Positions 51,642 to 60,925 of a stretch of DNA of 64,000 nucleotides are shown piece by piece. The translations under genes and the position numbers were made by a program. Every line of letters starts with the position of its first letter. Within the stretch, counting starts at the first letter, position 1. The DNA comes from Lignipirellula cremea (GTDB taxonomy: Bacteria > Planctomycetota > Planctomycetia > Pirellulales > Pirellulaceae): contig NZ_CP036433.1 of NCBI RefSeq assembly GCF_007751035.1, forward strand, positions 7,979,001 through 8,043,000, written 5' to 3'. A model generated the notes under the pieces. The model was given only the letters and a program-made list of their open reading frames with translations. It was not told the origin of the DNA and ran no database searches.

Positions 51642-52445
51642 GTGCTTGCAGAACCAGGCTATACGCAGTTTGACCTTCACTTTGAAATCTTTGGTTTTCC
51701 GGTGAGGGTGCATCCCTGGTTCTGGGCGATGGGGCTCATTCTGGGCGCGTTGTCGGCCGAAGGAGCCGGTGAAGACATGAATATCGGGCTGATCGTTCTG
51801 ATCTGGATGTCGGCCGTGTTCATGTCGATCGTGCTGCACGAGTTGGGCCATGCGGTACTGATGCGGCGGGCCGGCATGTCGCCCCATATTGTGCTGTACG
51901 CGATGGGCGGTCTGGCTGTCCCCGGCGATAGCTCCTATGGCTCGTCGTACTCGTCGTCGTCGTTTGGACGTCAACAAGGGCGTTCCTCGAAGTTCAACTG
52001 GGAGAAGATCTTCATCTCAGCCGCCGGCCCCGGCATTCAGCTGCTGTTCGCCCTGGCGCTGGCCGCGATTGTGTGGGCCGCCCATGGCAATCTGGTCTAC
52101 GTGCGGCCGTTTTATGTAGTGGTGGTCGACATCGCCAATCCTTATCTGCTCGAAATGCTGGGCGCGCTGATGTTCATCAATACGCTCTGGCCGCTGCTTA
52201 ACCTGCTGCCCGTTTTTCCGCTGGACGGCGGACAGATTGCGAGGGAGTTTTTCGTCGGAGCCGATCCCTGGAACGGCCTGCGGAACTCGCTCTGGCTATC
52301 GCTGGGCGTCGCCTGTGCGCTGGCCATATTCGCCCTTACGCGAGAGAACGGCATGTTCCAGATGTTTCTGTTCGCTTCGCTGGCCTTTAACAATTACCAG
52401 ATGCTCCAGGCCGTCAACGGCGGCGGAGGCGGCCGTCCCTGGTGA
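51642..52445 (+). CDS. M50 site-2 protease-like membrane metallopeptidase
   Basis: A 267-residue integral membrane protein with the zinc site LHELGHAVLM (H66-E-L-G-H70) and a second motif NLLPVFPLDGGQIAREF supplying the Asp ligand. Several membrane segments are present. A Ser/Tyr-rich loop (SSYGSSYSSSSFG) follows the first conserved helices. The start is uncertain: GTG 51642 is chosen because the conserved FDLHFEIFGFPVRVHPWF begins ten codons later and the upstream frame looks non-coding. No CBS or PDZ domain is attached. Substrates of intramembrane cleavage are unknown. The SGNH-like gene follows closely. Confidence 0.87.
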   Translation: MLAEPGYTQFDLHFEIFGFPVRVHPWFWAMGLILGALSAEGAGEDMNIGLIVLIWMSAVFMSIVLHELGHAVLMRRAGMSPHIVLYAMGGLAVPGDSSYGSSYSSSSFGRQQGRSSKFNWEKIFISAAGPGIQLLFALALAAIVWAAHGNLVYVRPFYVVVVDIANPYLLEMLGALMFINTLWPLLNLLPVFPLDGGQIAREFFVGADPWNGLRNSLWLSLGVACALAIFALTRENGMFQMFLFASLAFNNYQMLQAVNGGGGGRPW

Positions 52446-52545
52446 CGCGATCGTTTTGACAATGCCCCTCGCGGCAGTCTTTGAGCACCCGTCCCCCTTG
52501 GCCGTAATTAACCTCGGGCGACCTCCGGCAGAACCAGGCGACGCT

Positions 52546-53325
52546 ATGCAACAGGAAACGCCCTCGCGACGGATCGTTTTACTGGGCGCCAGCAACGTGG
52601 CGAAGTCGATTTCGACCGCGGTGTCGGTCGCCCGCGAAGGCTTTCCGGGTCAGCTGGATCTGCTGGCGGCGATGGGTCACGGCCGGGCGTATACGCGCCA
52701 CACCAGCGTGCTGGGACGCGGCCTGCCGGCGATCGTCAGCTGTTCTTTATGGAGCGACCTGGCAGCCCGACCGCCGGCGCCGACGACGGCGGTGGTCATG
52801 GATGTGGGGAACGACATCATCTTTGGAGCGACGACGGAAGAGGTCCTGGCGGGAGTGGAAACTTGCCTGGATCGCCTGGCGAAGGTCGACGCCCAGGTCA
52901 CGGTGGTCGGTCTGCCGCTGGCTTCACTGGAGCGACTGGGACCCTGGCGATTCCAGCTGTTCCTGCGTCTGTTTTTTCCGTTCTCCCGGCTGGAGTATGC
53001 GGACGGAATGCAGACGGCCCGCGCGACGCATCAGCGGCTGAAACAACTGGCGGCGGACCAGGGTGCGACGTTCGTTCCCCAGCGCGGCGACTGGTATGGA
53101 GTGGATCCGATCCATCTTCGGCGCTCGTTTTGGTCGCCTGCGTGGAAAAATTTTTTTTCTTTTACAAGCGACGCGCCAGCGCAGCGCTGGGCGCTGGGAT
53201 CACCGGGCCGCTTCCTGTACTTGCGGACGCGTTCGCCGGCCCTGCGGAAGTGGTGGAACTGGGAGCAGCGGGGCCTGCAGCCTTGCGGCCGGCTGGCGAG
53301 CGGGGTCGACCTTTCCTGGTACTAA
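52546..53325 (+). CDS. SGNH/GDSL-hydrolase-like protein
   Basis: A 259-residue protein from the ATG at 52546, with AGG about 8 nt upstream; ATG 52462 is an alternative adding 28 residues. IVLLGASNVAKS (10-21) resembles SGNH block I, with Ser16 as possible nucleophile. VVMDVGNDIIFG fits block III (GxND), and WYGVDPIHLRRSFW contains the D-x-x-H of block V. No signal peptide is visible. The assignment rests on motif order; the natural substrate is unknown. The gene follows the M50 gene by about 100 nt on the same strand. Confidence 0.72.
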   Translation: MQQETPSRRIVLLGASNVAKSISTAVSVAREGFPGQLDLLAAMGHGRAYTRHTSVLGRGLPAIVSCSLWSDLAARPPAPTTAVVMDVGNDIIFGATTEEVLAGVETCLDRLAKVDAQVTVVGLPLASLERLGPWRFQLFLRLFFPFSRLEYADGMQTARATHQRLKQLAADQGATFVPQRGDWYGVDPIHLRRSFWSPAWKNFFSFTSDAPAQRWALGSPGRFLYLRTRSPALRKWWNWEQRGLQPCGRLASGVDLSWY

Positions 53326-53541
53326 CGCCGTCTGGTGTCAGGTTCTGGCGCCGGCCCCGAGGGCCGATCCGGACAGGCTCCTTCGCGCCGCCAGCCGCCC
53401 TTGCCGCGAACGGCATTCGTAAACCTCAAAAAAAATGGGCGCGAACGCGCAAGCGTGCGCAGCGGACCGCTGGCCGCAACGCCTTGCGCCCTGTTGAAAC
53501 GGGCCAAAACCGGCCCGTGCCTGGCTGGCCTGGCGCAGGAA

Positions 53542-53558
53542 GTGTCACAATGTGACAC
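53542..53558. promoter_or_regulatory. Perfect dyad GTGTCACA-A-TGTGACAC
   Basis: Two 8-nt arms with a single-base spacer. It resembles a dimeric regulator site but lies about 430 nt before the nearest + strand start. No regulator is assigned. Confidence 0.35.
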
Positions 53559-53869
53559 CATAAAAACCGCGACTTTCTGCAGCCCTTCGGCATGCGAGGC
53601 GGAACCAATTACCGTTCGCCCGGCAGGCAAAAAAACCACGTCTGCGACCGCGCCGACAGGCGGTCCAGTAAACGGCATTCGGCAAGGCCGCGCACAGGCC
53701 GCGGCAGCGCGTCCAATCGGCCTTGACGAGATGACGTTGTTCGCCAAGATTTATGCGGAAAACGTGTTGCATAAATTCCGATGATTCGTACAACTACATT
53801 GTTCAATCCAGGAATGATCGCTTGAAGTTGTTTGTCGCTTGACACTTTCAAGAAACAAACAACGCCGCT

Positions 53870-53887
53870 TGTGAGATCGTGCTCACA
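53870..53887. promoter_or_regulatory. TGTGAG-N6-CTCACA dyad upstream of histone-like gene
   Basis: Perfect 6-nt arms, 6-nt spacer, about 100 nt before the GTG start at 53990. It could be an operator or a leader hairpin. The spacing between the TGTGA and TCACA cores is 8, not the 6 of classical CRP sites. Confidence 0.35.
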
Positions 53888-53989
53888 GGATCGAGCGTTC
53901 GGTTAAGTTCGGGGAGAGTTCGGCGGCCTGCTTTCGACTGTCGAAAACAGCCAGCCAAACTCACCGTGCTTTTTTAGGGAGGACCCACT

Positions 53990-54253
53990 GTGGCTAAGAA
54001 AAAAGCTGTGAAGAAGACCGCTGCCAAAAAGGCGGTCAAGAAGGCGCCGGCGAAGAAGGCCGTCAAGAAAACGGCCGCCAAGAAGTCGGTGAAAAAGTCG
54101 GTCAAAAAGACCGCCGCCAAAAAGTCGGTGAAGAAGGCGCCCGTCAAGAAAGCAGCGGTCAAGAAAACCGCCGCCAAAAAGTCGGTCAAGAAAGTCGCCG
54201 CCAAAAAGTCGGTCAAAAAGGCCGCCAAAAAGAAGACCGCGAAAAAGAAGTAA
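53990..54253 (+). CDS. Lys/Ala-rich histone H1-like protein
   Basis: An 87-residue protein made almost only of Lys, Ala, Val, Thr, Ser and Pro. It is built from degenerate repeats of AAKKSVKK, AAKKAVKK and APAKKAVKK. The GTG start at 53990 has a strong AGGGAGG about 7 nt upstream. The composition matches bacterial H1-like proteins such as chlamydial Hc proteins or the C-terminal tail of AlgP, which bind DNA through charge. No globular domain is present. Opposite-strand frames here encode a Phe/Leu/Ala-rich shadow. It has its own terminator and long upstream region, suggesting independent control. Confidence 0.85.
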   Translation: MAKKKAVKKTAAKKAVKKAPAKKAVKKTAAKKSVKKSVKKTAAKKSVKKAPVKKAAVKKTAAKKSVKKVAAKKSVKKAAKKKTAKKK

Positions 54254-54367
54254 GCGTTTTCGACAAGGCAACAGCCACAGCCTGGTGGCCGATGCGACCC
54301 TTCCGGGTCGCAACCGTGCTGACGCTGGAACCAACGCGAAAACCACACTTCCGACCACAACGAGAAA

Positions 54368-54402
54368 GAGCCGCCTGATAACCTCAGGCGGCTCTAGCTT
54401 TT
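54368..54402 (+). terminator. Strong, probably bidirectional intrinsic terminator
   Basis: GAGCCGCCTGA and its partner TCAGGCGGCTC form an 11-bp stem with a short loop, followed by TAGCTTTT on the + strand and TTTCT on the minus strand. It lies between the histone-like gene and the convergent giant membrane protein. Confidence 0.85.
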
Positions 54403-54441
54403 GCGTCCCTCAGCTTCGCCGCTGCGCACCCTAAAGGTCGA

Positions 54442-57400
54442 CTACGGCTCCCAGGTACGCACCCGCCCAATCCAGGCGTTAATCTGCTCGCGCTTCATCT
54501 CAAACAGCCCGAACAGCACCAGGATGCACACCCCCAACGCCATCCCAAAAGCCCACCACGGCCACACATGCTCAATCGCCTGGGCGGCCCGCGACACCAT
54601 GCTCAAAATGGCCAGCAGCACAAAGAACGACCCGTAATAGAGAAACGCCCTGACCTGCAGCATAATGCCGGCCAGCACGCCCGCCGCCGAGAGCCCCATG
54701 AGCACCATCGGCGGCCACAGCCGCAGCTCTTCGCCCGACAACATCAACTCCGCCGTCGAACTCAAATAGATCACCGAGATCGCACCATATCGCACGGCCG
54801 TCAGCAGCCCTCGTTCCAGACGATCCCGTTGCACCTGGGCCGCGATCAAAACCGAGATCGCCGGCGGAATCAGCCACAACTGCGGGTTCTGCCGCCAGTC
54901 AAATCCGCTCTCGCCCAGCACCAGCCATAACGCCAGGTTGCCTGCCGCACAGGCTGCCAGCGCACTGGCCAGCGAACGCCTGGTCGCCGCCAGTCCCACA
55001 TAGACCAGGCCGGCCAGCAGCGCGACCAAAGGTCCACTCACCCCCAGCGATTCGTACGCCAGCGGATGCCCCGCCGGCAAAGCCCAGATCGCCGCCAAGG
55101 GAACCAACGGCAGCAAGCTGGCCGTCCGCTGCAGGGGCTCGCCCAGCACGACCAGCCCTCGCCTGCGGAACACCTCTCCCGCCCCCACTCCTAGTCCCGC
55201 CAGCAATAAAACGAGATACGGCCAGAAGGTCCGCACGACGCCGCCAAACCACTCCGGCGACGCCAAATAAAAGTGCGCAAACAGCAACCCGCCCACCAGC
55301 TGCGCCGCATACACGTACGCCATCCGCCACGGCATCCCGGTCGGGGTGAACATCTGCTTCCACGCTCCCTCCAGGTCGGTCGGCGCGTCGTCCGGCTGGT
55401 CGGTCGCTCTCTCTGACGCCAAGGCGGACCAGAGCAGCACTCCCATCAGCCCGCTTAGCGCCACGGCCACCACCGCCGTTTGCACGCCGTCGATGGGAGC
55501 TCCGGTGTATCCGACAACCTGGCCGAAGTACGCCGCCTCACAGGCCAGCACCCCCAGCAAAGCCGCAATCGCCGCCACGCAACATCCCCGCGCGGCTTCC
55601 ATGAGCGAGTCCCGCCAGCCAGCCGCCGGAAACCACCTTCCGGCCCCCAGCGGAAAGGCGACCGCCAGCGCGCTGAGCACCACGAGAATACGAATGGCGC
55701 GGCTCAGCACAATCGCCGGCTCCCAGCCCGGCGGCATGTCAGCCCACGACACCAGCAACGCACTAAAGGTCGCCAAGAGCAGCGACAGTCGCTGCAGCCA
55801 GTCCCGTTGCTCTGCTTCCGCCTGAAACGCCAGTCCGGCCGCCGCCAGCACCGGCCCGAACGCCGCCAGCACCCGCACTTCGCGATCCGCAAAACCCAGG
55901 TCCGCCAGACTGCTCACCCCGGCGGCGATCAGCGCCAGCACCACGCTCATACCAGGCAGCCACTGGGCGACCTGCTGCAAACCCAGCGACGTTTCCGGCA
56001 CGCCCAGCCGCGTTCCCCTGCGGGCCAGCTTCCCGCCCTGGCGCCATAGCCACCCGGTCAGCGCCCCATAAGCGCCCAGCAGAACGCCCACAGCGGCGAA
56101 CGTCACCCGCACTGCCAGATCAGGCGTCATCCGGTTCAGCGGCCCCGCGTAAAAGTCCTCCGCCTTGTCCAGCAGCAACGCCGCCAGCACCAGGCCTGCC
56201 ATATAAAGGCACGGCAACGCAAACCGCTGCCGTCGATCCCACAGCGCCAGCGTCAACAATGCGATCCAGGCCAGCCAGGCAAACCACGTCGCCCAGCCGC
56301 TGAAATCAAACACCCAGGGCGAAGAAAGATGCGACCGCACGACCGACGTCAGCAACAACCCGCCGCCCGACCAGACCAGCAGCAGCAAGCCGCCGCCGAT
56401 CGCAGCCCACGGCGCCGCGCCGATCCCCAGGCACGCAGCGACGTCCGACTGTTGCCGCCGCACTTCCAGCCCTTCCCACCACAGGGCGACCATCATCGCC
56501 GCCGCCAGCATGAGCGACGCCAGGTTCAGCCAGCCCTGCTCCTGAATACTACTTGAAGCCAGCAGCAGAAAAACGCCCACCGGAGCCAGCAACCCCGAGA
56601 CATACTCCAGGCGGCGCCACGGCGTGGACCAGCCCAGGCAGCAAAGCACCAGGACCGACCCCAACAGCATGCCGCCCGACCATTCCGGCCAGGGATCGCC
56701 GCCGAAGCCCGCCAGCGCCCAGCATACGGTCGCCCCGATCAACACGCCCGCACATTCACGGGCGGCCAGCACCCGCGCCGGATCTTCCTGCCGGCGGACC
56801 AGCGTCGCCCAGACCACGCTGGCGCCGCCGCCCGCCAGCCAGCAGGCCGTTAGCAGATGGTAACCCAGCCACGGAACGGACGGGAATCGCACCTGCAGGG
56901 CGGCTCCTCCCAGCCCGGCGAACAGCACCAGGACAGTCGGCAGCAGCCGTTCCCACTGCCAGCGAACACGCACCTGCCACAGCACCAGTCCCGCCGCCAG
57001 CAGCAACCCCAGCCAGGCCGGCCAAAGCCCAAGCGTCGCCAGATAACGATCGACCCGTTGCGGTTCCAGCAAGATCGAAGCAATCGCCAGCACCGGAGCC
57101 GCTGAGGCCAGCAGCAACGTCAGTCCCCGCTGGATCAAAAACGGCGCCCGTAGCCAGTGCGACGCCCGCTCGTCCCTTTCCCCCGTCCACCGCGCCAGGC
57201 CGAACCAGAGCCAACTGCTGCAGGCCAGCGCCACCACATTCGTATGCCAGCAGAGCACCTCCTTGACCGCCGGATTCAACGGGCTGTCCGCCATGTAAAG
57301 CAAGAAGCCCAGCGTCGCGCCGATCTGCCCCAGGACGGTCGCCCCCACTGCCAGGATCGGCTGGCGTTCCCGAATCGCAAACGCCCAGAACACGCCCGCC

Positions 57401-60400
57401 AGCAGCAGCAAAGGAGCCAGAAACGAAAGCTCCGGTCCCAGCCGGGCAAACAGTGTCCCCGCCAGCGGCCCGCCCAGCGTTTCCCCCGCCAGTCGCAGCA
57501 GCACGGTCGCGCCCGTAATCATCAGGATCGGTCCCACCGCCAGCACCAGGCTGAGCGTCGCCGCCGTCGGCGCGGCGCCGCGGAAGTCGGCCCGTTCGTT
57601 CAGCAAGCGGCAGCGTTGCAGCCATTCCTCCAGCCACTGTCGACCGCACACGGCCGCTGCGACCAGGACCGCAAAGCCTGCCAGCAGCCAGCGAAGCGTC
57701 GACGCCGCCGCGACTGCTTCGCTCGCCTGCGCCGCGCCCCACCAGGCGGCCGCTGCTCCCAGCAAACAGCCCCACACCACGACCGAAGTCGAACCCCTTT
57801 CCCAGCAGGCCACAACGGTCGCCGCCGCCAGCGCCAGGATCGCCCAGCCGGTAACCCCGCCAATCGCTTCCTGGGCAGCAAGGACGAACGTCTTCCCCAG
57901 CACTCCGACCGGCAACAAACTTCCCAGTTCGGCCAGCACCGCCGGTCCCGCCGACGCTATCGCCACAAACAACAGAAGCCCCACGCTTGCCGCCAGCAGC
58001 GCGCGGTCCACCGTGCCGCCCGCATCCGACAACAACCGTCGCGTCGCCTCCCAGCGTCTCAACCCCACACGCAGCAACGGCCAGAAAGCACACCACCCGG
58101 CTGACGCCAGCAGCACCCAGGCGGCAAAGTACAGGTCGAACAGTCGCCCGTTCCACGCCTCGTAATGCAAACCGACCGCCAGCAGCAACAGCCCGGCGCC
58201 CAGCGTCAACAGCGATTGAAAAACAGTGAAGAGCGCGCGACGATCGGCCGCGATCGCCGCCCCCAGCCAGACGAAGGCGATCCCCAGCGTATAGCCGCCC
58301 GCCATTCCATAATGCCCCTGCGGCAACCGACAGACGCCGACCAGCGCCAGGCCGCTGATCGCCATTGCCGAAACCAGCAACGGCCCCACAAACGGATCCG
58401 CCAGCACGGCCGGCCCGCGCAGCCGCTTGCTAACCAGCCAGCCGCCCGCCAGCAGCAAGGTCAACCCGGCATGCGCCATCGCCGCCAGCAACCAGGGATG
58501 CTCCGGCAGCAGCGTCGCCCAGGCCAGCCCCTCCCGCACCCAGGCGTTCCACACCAGCCCCTGCACCAGAGCCGCCAGCAACAACGCCGAGCCGCCCCAC
58601 GTCAGCACCATCCGCCACTCGCGTCCATAACCGGGCAACGACCGGCGCAAGTCAATGAGCAGCCCCGCGCCACCGGCCAGCAACAGCCCCGCATCCAGCA
58701 GCAACAGCGGAGCAGCCCAGCCCGCTTCCTGCACGCCGGCCCGGAAGCCCGCCTGCACGGCCATCACCAGGCCGATCGCCAGCAGCCCGACTGCCGTCGC
58801 CAGATACTGCACGGCGTCCTCCGTGCGCCGCCATCGCCGCCACACAGCCGCCGCTCCCCAGACCGCCAATGCCAGCCCCGTCAGCACGGCGCCGCTGCGA
58901 CCGCTGAGCAAACATTGCACCAGTCCCGCACCGGTCGTCCCTGCCAGTTCCAACTGGCCCGACGCCGCCGGCAGACCGGTCAACACGGCAAAAGTCAAAC
59001 AGCCAAGCGCCGCCGGATGAAGCACCGGCAACCGGGCCAACACCGCCAGCGCGGACAACAGTAGAAAGTTGACGAGACCCACCGCCACGAGCAACTCGGG
59101 GCGCGGCCACGCCAGCGCGACGGTCCCCACCATCAGCATGCCGGCCAGCACTGCCGTGCTGGTCCCCAGCAGACGCTGCGTCGCCAGTCGCGGGCCGCGC
59201 GTGCGATTGTGCAATAGCAGGCCCGCCGCCAGCAGCACCGCCAAAGCCAGGCTGAGCGACGGCGCCAGCGAGGCCATCACGGCCGTCGTTTCCGGCGACT
59301 TCACCAGCAACAAACCCAAAGCCACGGCAAACGAAAATGTCCCCGTTCCCAGCAACAGATACAACTCGCCCGCCCTTCCCGCCGAGATCGCCCGCCACTT
59401 CTGCGCTCGGGCCAGCTGCCAGCCGCCCGCAACCAGAAACGCCGTCAGCGGCGGAGCCAGCAGCAACGTGGCGCCAAGAGTTGTCAGGGGTCCGCCCGCC
59501 AGGCGATTGATGAGCAACTGCCCCACCGACGGCCCCAGTATGGCCAGCCACAACCGCTGCCAGCCTTGCGGCATCAAAGCGCGGCTTGCCAGATAAACCA
59601 TCCCGCCGAACGACAGTAAACCGATCGTTACCGCCGCCAGGTAAGCTGGATCCGTCAGCGGCCGCATCTGCTCCCCCGAACCCGCCAGCACGCTGGCCGC
59701 AAAAAAGTTCAGCGGCGCCAGCAGCGAACCAATCACCAGCACGCCCCGGCTGGTCGAACGCAAGTTCCACCGTCGCAGCGTATAAATCCCAGCGCCATGA
59801 ATGGCGGCCGTCCCCAGCATGAACAGCAGCGCCGGAAAGTACGGAATGGCGGCGTTCAAGGTCGCCCGCAAACTGATCACCAGCCCGACCGCACTGCCCA
59901 CAATCAACAGCCCGCTCAACAGCTCGCCCCAGCGGATGTTCTTCTCTTGCATGAACGTCTGCAGCAACTCCGCCAGCCGCAGTTGCCCTTGCTCCACGGC
60001 CGACCGCGACGGGACGGAGGGCTCGACGAACTCCACCTCCACGGGGCGATCCAGCGGATGGACGTTCGACGCCACAACCGGCGACAGATGCTCTACCGGC
60101 GGCGACGCCGGCTTGAATGGCGACGACAATCGCTCTGGCAAAGGACACGTGACAGGCGCATCTTCCGCGACGACTTCCGCGGGACGTGCGGGCGGTTGGG
60201 GCAGGGCAGGGGAGGCGACCGCTTCGGCCGACCGGGTCGACGGCTGCAGAACGGGCTCCGGAACGGGCTGGCATGTCAGTCGGGCGTGTTCGACCCGCAG
60301 CATCGCCATTAGTTCTTCCTGCTGGGAGTCGGCCAACCGCCCTTGCTCATGCAACCGCTGCAGTTGCCGCACAGTCGCCTGCAGATCCGACAGCAGTACT

Positions 60401-60618
60401 CCCCTCGACACGGGCGCAGAGCAATAAGGACACACACCGCCCGGCATCTGCGACTGGCGACCGCAATTCACACACTGCGGAATCCCGGGCCGCAGGTTAT
60501 TGCCGTCCTGATGGAGTTTCCGCCCTAACCAGATGACAAACATCACCAGCAAATACACCAGCCCGCCCCCGACCGCCAGGCAGATTAATCCGGGAAAAAG
60601 CTCGAACAAGATTCTCAT
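54442..60618 (-). CDS. Giant polytopic membrane protein with N-terminal zinc ribbon
   Basis: A 2058-residue protein from the ATG at 60618, preceded by a G-rich (G8) ribosome-binding stretch; the frame up to 60741 is not supported. A first membrane helix (about 11-33) is followed by a zinc ribbon (C49-V-N-C52 and C63-P-Y-C66), a charged helix (about 73-113), a Pro/Glu-rich linker (about 116-215) and LRLAELLQTFMQEKNIRWGE. From about residue 245 nearly to the C-terminus it consists of dozens of hydrophobic helices with Arg/Trp-rich short loops. The very end is charged (FEMKREQINAWIGRVRTWEP). I do not recognise a named family. High content of Leu/Ala/Trp and repeated helix pairs suggest internal duplication. 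Function unknown. Confidence 0.85.
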   Translation of the reverse strand: MRILFELFPGLICLAVGGGLVYLLVMFVIWLGRKLHQDGNNLRPGIPQCVNCGRQSQMPGGVCPYCSAPVSRGVLLSDLQATVRQLQRLHEQGRLADSQQEELMAMLRVEHARLTCQPVPEPVLQPSTRSAEAVASPALPQPPARPAEVVAEDAPVTCPLPERLSSPFKPASPPVEHLSPVVASNVHPLDRPVEVEFVEPSVPSRSAVEQGQLRLAELLQTFMQEKNIRWGELLSGLLIVGSAVGLVISLRATLNAAIPYFPALLFMLGTAAIHGAGIYTLRRWNLRSTSRGVLVIGSLLAPLNFFAASVLAGSGEQMRPLTDPAYLAAVTIGLLSFGGMVYLASRALMPQGWQRLWLAILGPSVGQLLINRLAGGPLTTLGATLLLAPPLTAFLVAGGWQLARAQKWRAISAGRAGELYLLLGTGTFSFAVALGLLLVKSPETTAVMASLAPSLSLALAVLLAAGLLLHNRTRGPRLATQRLLGTSTAVLAGMLMVGTVALAWPRPELLVAVGLVNFLLLSALAVLARLPVLHPAALGCLTFAVLTGLPAASGQLELAGTTGAGLVQCLLSGRSGAVLTGLALAVWGAAAVWRRWRRTEDAVQYLATAVGLLAIGLVMAVQAGFRAGVQEAGWAAPLLLLDAGLLLAGGAGLLIDLRRSLPGYGREWRMVLTWGGSALLLAALVQGLVWNAWVREGLAWATLLPEHPWLLAAMAHAGLTLLLAGGWLVSKRLRGPAVLADPFVGPLLVSAMAISGLALVGVCRLPQGHYGMAGGYTLGIAFVWLGAAIAADRRALFTVFQSLLTLGAGLLLLAVGLHYEAWNGRLFDLYFAAWVLLASAGWCAFWPLLRVGLRRWEATRRLLSDAGGTVDRALLAASVGLLLFVAIASAGPAVLAELGSLLPVGVLGKTFVLAAQEAIGGVTGWAILALAAATVVACWERGSTSVVVWGCLLGAAAAWWGAAQASEAVAAASTLRWLLAGFAVLVAAAVCGRQWLEEWLQRCRLLNERADFRGAAPTAATLSLVLAVGPILMITGATVLLRLAGETLGGPLAGTLFARLGPELSFLAPLLLLAGVFWAFAIRERQPILAVGATVLGQIGATLGFLLYMADSPLNPAVKEVLCWHTNVVALACSSWLWFGLARWTGERDERASHWLRAPFLIQRGLTLLLASAAPVLAIASILLEPQRVDRYLATLGLWPAWLGLLLAAGLVLWQVRVRWQWERLLPTVLVLFAGLGGAALQVRFPSVPWLGYHLLTACWLAGGGASVVWATLVRRQEDPARVLAARECAGVLIGATVCWALAGFGGDPWPEWSGGMLLGSVLVLCCLGWSTPWRRLEYVSGLLAPVGVFLLLASSSIQEQGWLNLASLMLAAAMMVALWWEGLEVRRQQSDVAACLGIGAAPWAAIGGGLLLLVWSGGGLLLTSVVRSHLSSPWVFDFSGWATWFAWLAWIALLTLALWDRRQRFALPCLYMAGLVLAALLLDKAEDFYAGPLNRMTPDLAVRVTFAAVGVLLGAYGALTGWLWRQGGKLARRGTRLGVPETSLGLQQVAQWLPGMSVVLALIAAGVSSLADLGFADREVRVLAAFGPVLAAAGLAFQAEAEQRDWLQRLSLLLATFSALLVSWADMPPGWEPAIVLSRAIRILVVLSALAVAFPLGAGRWFPAAGWRDSLMEAARGCCVAAIAALLGVLACEAAYFGQVVGYTGAPIDGVQTAVVAVALSGLMGVLLWSALASERATDQPDDAPTDLEGAWKQMFTPTGMPWRMAYVYAAQLVGGLLFAHFYLASPEWFGGVVRTFWPYLVLLLAGLGVGAGEVFRRRGLVVLGEPLQRTASLLPLVPLAAIWALPAGHPLAYESLGVSGPLVALLAGLVYVGLAATRRSLASALAACAAGNLALWLVLGESGFDWRQNPQLWLIPPAISVLIAAQVQRDRLERGLLTAVRYGAISVIYLSSTAELMLSGEELRLWPPMVLMGLSAAGVLAGIMLQVRAFLYYGSFFVLLAILSMVSRAAQAIEHVWPWWAFGMALGVCILVLFGLFEMKREQINAWIGRVRTWEP

Positions 60619-60925
60619 ATGCACCCCCCCTGCGGCCATCGTCTCACTGCGGGAAAGAACAACCGACATCCGACGAACCCCATCGCCGGCGCTCGCTCTC
60701 CAGCCAATCGCGACAAACGCGATCCAGCCCGCCAGCTCCACCTAACGCAAGTTACGGGCCACTCAAGAAAGGGGGGGAATCAGGGCCATTTTGCGGCATT
60801 TCCGGACTGCACGGCCAACCCCCGTCCACATCATGCGCACAAGCATGCAAGAAATGCACGAACAAAAAAACGGCGTCGCGCAAAGGGGCGCGACGCCGTT
60901 GTTGTGTTGAGTGACGATTGGCGGC
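60619..60925. other. Intergenic region with terminator
   Basis: 307 nt between two minus-strand genes. It contains the leader of the giant protein gene and the terminator at 60863-60900. No other signal was seen. Confidence 0.55.
60863..60900 (-). terminator. Intrinsic terminator of the CARDB-like gene
   Basis: AACGGCGTCGCGC pairs perfectly with GCGCGACGCCGTT (13 bp), and on the minus strand a run of seven T follows. It lies about 26 nt beyond the stop codon at 60926. Confidence 0.9.

Larger units (their letters stand above)
53326..53989. other. Long upstream region of the histone-like gene
   Basis: 664 nt. It holds a perfect 17-nt dyad at 53542-53558, a TGTGAG-N6-CTCACA dyad at 53870-53887 and a TTGACA-like box at 53839-53844 without a convincing -10. 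The frame at 53335-53784 has no ribosome-binding site or domain and is not annotated as a gene. Confidence 0.5.

Noticed and set aside
53335-53784. 149-residue + strand frame upstream of the histone-like gene
   Set aside because: Arg/Ala/Pro-rich with no domain or ribosome-binding site; it contains the dyad at 53542 and reads like non-coding DNA.
53870-53887. TGTGAG-N6-CTCACA as a CRP site
   Set aside because: The spacing between the TGTGA and TCACA cores is 8 rather than 6, and no CRP family gene is in view; kept only as a generic dyad.
53974-54360. Minus-strand frame encoding a Phe/Leu/Ala-rich hydrophobic protein
   Set aside because: It is the mirror of the Lys/Ala repeats of the histone-like gene, which has the strong ribosome-binding site.
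57157-58104. 315-residue + strand Arg/Gln/Pro-rich frame opposite the giant membrane protein
   Set aside because: Typical shadow of Leu/Ala-rich membrane coding sequence; no start signal.
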